6,893 bases of DNA from Verrucomicrobia bacterium 12-59-8 (lineage in GTDB: Bacteria > Verrucomicrobiota > Verrucomicrobiae > Verrucomicrobiales > Verrucomicrobiaceae). The translations under genes were made by a program, and so were the position numbers. Where the stretch lies: NCBI GenBank assembly GCA_002279765.1, contig NCCR01000231.1, positions 1-6,893 on the forward strand, written 5' to 3'. The notes beneath the pieces were generated by a model that searched no databases, was not told the origin of the DNA, and worked only from the letters and a program-made list of their open reading frames with translations. Of this stretch, positions 5,195-6,893 are shown in pieces; position 1 is the first letter of the stretch; every line of letters starts with the position of its first letter.

Positions 5195-6406
5195 ATGGAA
5201 AACCTCCGTCGTCTGCTGTTTGCTTTGTTCGTGTTCGTCGTGGCCGCGCTGATTTTTGCGTGGTGGCGCCAGGGACGCGAGGGCTATGGCGTGATCAATT
5301 TGCTGAAGAGTGAAAAGCCCGGGCCGGTCGCAGTCACACCTCCGCAAAAACCGAAGGTGGCGCCGGATGAGCTGCCATTGCTGAGCCGTCTGAATGATGA
5401 GTTTGCCAAGATTTCCGCCGCTGTGCTGCCCTCGGTGGTCAGCGTCACGTCCAAGACGGTGCGGCCGGGGCAGAAGATCTGGCATCCGTTGTTCGGCTTC
5501 GTCGGCCAGCAGCGCGATCGGGTGGTGCCCAGCCTCGGCTCGGGCGTGATCATCAGCAAAGAGGGGCACGTCGTCACAAATTACCACGTCATTGAAGGCA
5601 GCCTGACGACGGACATCGAAATCACCACGAACGACAACAAAAAGTATCCGACCATCTTTCTCGGGGCGAGCAAGGAGCGTGACATCGCCTTGTTGAGAAT
5701 CGACAGCCCGCGTGATGACTTTCCCGCGCTGGGCTTTGCGAACTCCGATGAGGCGCAGGTGGGGCAGATCGTGCTCGCAGTGGGGAATCCTTTCGGCCTC
5801 AGCGGCACGGTCACGCAGGGCATCATCAGCGCGCGCGACCGCCATCTCAGCGACAGTCAGTTCGACTTCCTGCAAACGGACACTGTGATCAATCCCGGCA
5901 ACTCCGGCGGCCCGCTGGTGAACATTCGCGGTGAGATCATCGGCATCAACGTCGCCCTGTATCGCGGTGACGCCGGCGTGAACAGCTGGCAGGGCGTGGG
6001 GCTCGCTGTGCCGTCCAATGAAGCCAAAATGGTGGTGGAGGACATCCAGGCCAGGAACAAGGCAAGCGCGCAACAAACGACCGGGGTCACCAGCGCCACC
6101 GGCAAGGGCTACCTCGGGCTCGAAGTCAGCAGCGAGCCGGTGGAGATCGATCCCGTGTGGGGCACTTCACGCCGTGGTGCGCTGGTGACCGACATCGGCA
6201 ACAAATCACCCGCCTTTGACGCAGGACTGCGCCAGGGCGATGTGGTGACGAAGTTTCAGGGCATGGCGTTTCGTTCGCCCGCAGATCTGCTGCAAATCAT
6301 CCGCACCCAGCCACCCGGCAGCGAAGTGAAGCTGGAGGTGATTCGGAACAATAAGATGGGTGATATCATTGCAAGGCTCGGGACAAGGCCGGATGCTGCG
6401 CAGTAG
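5195..6406 (+). CDS. Membrane-anchored HtrA/DegP-type serine protease with one PDZ domain
   Basis: The protein is 403 aa. A single uncleaved-looking N-terminal helix (about residues 7-24, LLFALFVFVVAALIFAWW) should anchor it in the inner membrane with the rest in the periplasm, followed by a Pro-rich linker (about 40-58). The trypsin-like protease domain (about 66-285) has the full triad: H131 (TNYHVIEG), D163 (ERDIALL) and S237 (NPGNSGGPL). One PDZ domain (about 304-396) begins GYLGLEV and includes the SPAFDAGLRQGDVV ligand-groove region. The layout of membrane anchor, protease and single PDZ is that of DegS, which senses misfolded outer-membrane proteins, but general DegP-like quality control is equally possible. 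Its length is close to that of DegS-type proteins (about 355) plus a longer linker. No Shine-Dalgarno is visible upstream. It follows the receiver gene by 82 bp and faces the ComEC-like gene 30 bp away. Confidence 0.94.
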   Translation: MENLRRLLFALFVFVVAALIFAWWRQGREGYGVINLLKSEKPGPVAVTPPQKPKVAPDELPLLSRLNDEFAKISAAVLPSVVSVTSKTVRPGQKIWHPLFGFVGQQRDRVVPSLGSGVIISKEGHVVTNYHVIEGSLTTDIEITTNDNKKYPTIFLGASKERDIALLRIDSPRDDFPALGFANSDEAQVGQIVLAVGNPFGLSGTVTQGIISARDRHLSDSQFDFLQTDTVINPGNSGGPLVNIRGEIIGINVALYRGDAGVNSWQGVGLAVPSNEAKMVVEDIQARNKASAQQTTGVTSATGKGYLGLEVSSEPVEIDPVWGTSRRGALVTDIGNKSPAFDAGLRQGDVVTKFQGMAFRSPADLLQIIRTQPPGSEVKLEVIRNNKMGDIIARLGTRPDAAQ

Positions 6407-6424
6407 AGGGGGCAGCCCTGCTAC
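6403..6424. terminator. Possible bidirectional hairpin between convergent genes
   Basis: GTAGAGGG (6403-6410) pairs with CCCTgCTAC (6416-6424): eight base pairs with one bulged G and a 5-base loop. It includes the protease stop codon and sits in the 30-bp gap between two convergent genes, as a shared terminator would. Neither side has a T-tract, so it may act only as an mRNA-end stabiliser. Confidence 0.4.
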
Positions 6425-6436
6425 CGACCCAAGAGA

Positions 6437-6893
6437 CTACTCCGCCTTCAACACCAAGCGCTGCTTGCTGCGGGTCGTGACGATGTGCAGCGCATCCAAT
6501 TGGAACTGCAGATTGATGCTGCCGGTATTCCAAGTGTCGAGGAGTGGGATGTTTTGTTCGCGCGCGTGCTGCACAAGTGCAGAGGGGAGGGCTGTCTCGG
6601 CGGCACGGGCATCGCTGCCGCAGAGGATGACGCGCGGGCGGGTGCGGAGGAGGAACTCGGCGCTGGGAGAGAGATCGGCTTCATGCTGACTGCGGATTAG
6701 CACATCGCAGTGCAGATCGGCGGCGCTCGCGCAGAGGGCTTTCTCGGTCTTCCAACCCGCATCGCTCAGCCAGAGCACGCGCCAGGGACCGAGGCGCAGC
6801 AGCAGCACCATGACGCGATTGTCCGCGCGATCGCTGAGCACCTGGGCCGTTGGGTGAAGCACCTGCGCTTCGATCTTGAATCCGTGGACTTCA
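6437..6893 (-). CDS. ComEC/Rec2-like metallo-beta-lactamase-fold domain, C-terminal 151 residues
   Basis: The frame is open from the right edge to a TAG at complement 6437-6439. The first visible residues are EVHGFKIEAQVLHPTAQ, followed by NRVMVLLLRLGPWRVLWLSDAGWKTE, CDVLIRSQHEADLS, FLLRTRPRVILCG, and a closing LLDTWNTGSINLQF block. This order matches the C-terminal domain of the DNA-uptake channel ComEC: VLHP, N..S.VL.L, the LLTGD strand, DVLKVPHHGS, and the final T...G.I strand. The usual metal-binding pieces are altered: GD is replaced by SDAG, and HHGS by SQHE. The domain may therefore be non-hydrolytic, or the protein may be a divergent relative. The transmembrane competence domain expected upstream lies outside the window. 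Fold assignment is moderately sure; full protein identity is inferred. Confidence 0.68.
   Translation of the reverse strand, partial: EVHGFKIEAQVLHPTAQVLSDRADNRVMVLLLRLGPWRVLWLSDAGWKTEKALCASAADLHCDVLIRSQHEADLSPSAEFLLRTRPRVILCGSDARAAETALPSALVQHAREQNIPLLDTWNTGSINLQFQLDALHIVTTRSKQRLVLKAE

Noticed and set aside
5084..6076. Minus-strand open frame of 330 codons opposite the serine protease
   Set aside because: It is the antisense frame of a clearly real HtrA-type gene, rich in Arg, His and Asp, with no motif and no plausible start signal.
1..6893. A defence island, CRISPR array, mobile element or other novel multi-gene system
   Set aside because: No spaced repeats, transposase, integrase, reverse transcriptase or toxin-antitoxin pair was seen. 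The Uma2 gene is the only candidate accessory gene and stands alone.

Overview
The window reads as ordinary chromosomal DNA from a GC-rich, Gram-negative bacterium. The best lineage guess is Verrucomicrobiota (Prosthecobacter/Verrucomicrobium-like) or a close PVC relative. That rests on several weak signs taken together: a long, insert-containing IspG, an FHA-cyclase fusion, a Uma2-family gene, a GGATGAA-type heptamer repeat, and a general lack of Shine-Dalgarno sequences. No rRNA, tRNA, CRISPR array, insertion sequence or phage gene was seen.

Layout, left to right. (1) On the minus strand, the first 33 codons of an exported protein (signal peptide) run off the left edge. Upstream of it, on the same strand, is an FHA-class III nucleotide cyclase fusion (201-1070). 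(2) Divergent from the cyclase, on the plus strand, a small tryptophan-rich three-helix membrane protein (1177-1455) overlaps by 8 bp a zinc-ribbon NUDIX hydrolase (1448-1987), whose stop codon lies inside a 7-bp tandem repeat. (3) A gap of about 200 bp holds a short decayed copy of the 3' end of ispG and an 8-bp inverted repeat. A Uma2-family (DUF820) putative nuclease gene follows (2187-2759). (4) Full-length ispG lies convergent on the minus strand (2771-4555), 11 bp from the Uma2 gene. (5) Divergent from ispG, a receiver-only response regulator (4690-5112) is preceded by a good sigma70-like promoter and a 7-bp direct repeat with an 11-bp period. It is followed by a membrane-anchored HtrA/DegP-type serine protease with one PDZ domain (5195-6406). 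(6) On the minus strand, the C-terminal 151 residues of a ComEC/Rec2-like metallo-beta-lactamase-fold protein enter from the right edge.

Functionally this is mixed housekeeping (isoprenoid synthesis, NUDIX clean-up, protein quality control, DNA uptake) and signalling (FHA-cyclase, receiver protein). I do not see a coherent new multi-gene system. The observations most worth checking are the second ispG 3' end on the far side of the Uma2 gene, which suggests an insertion with 3'-end duplication or allele replacement; the direct-repeat operator in front of the response regulator; the heptamer repeat at the NUDIX stop; and the loss of canonical metal-binding motifs in the ComEC-like domain.
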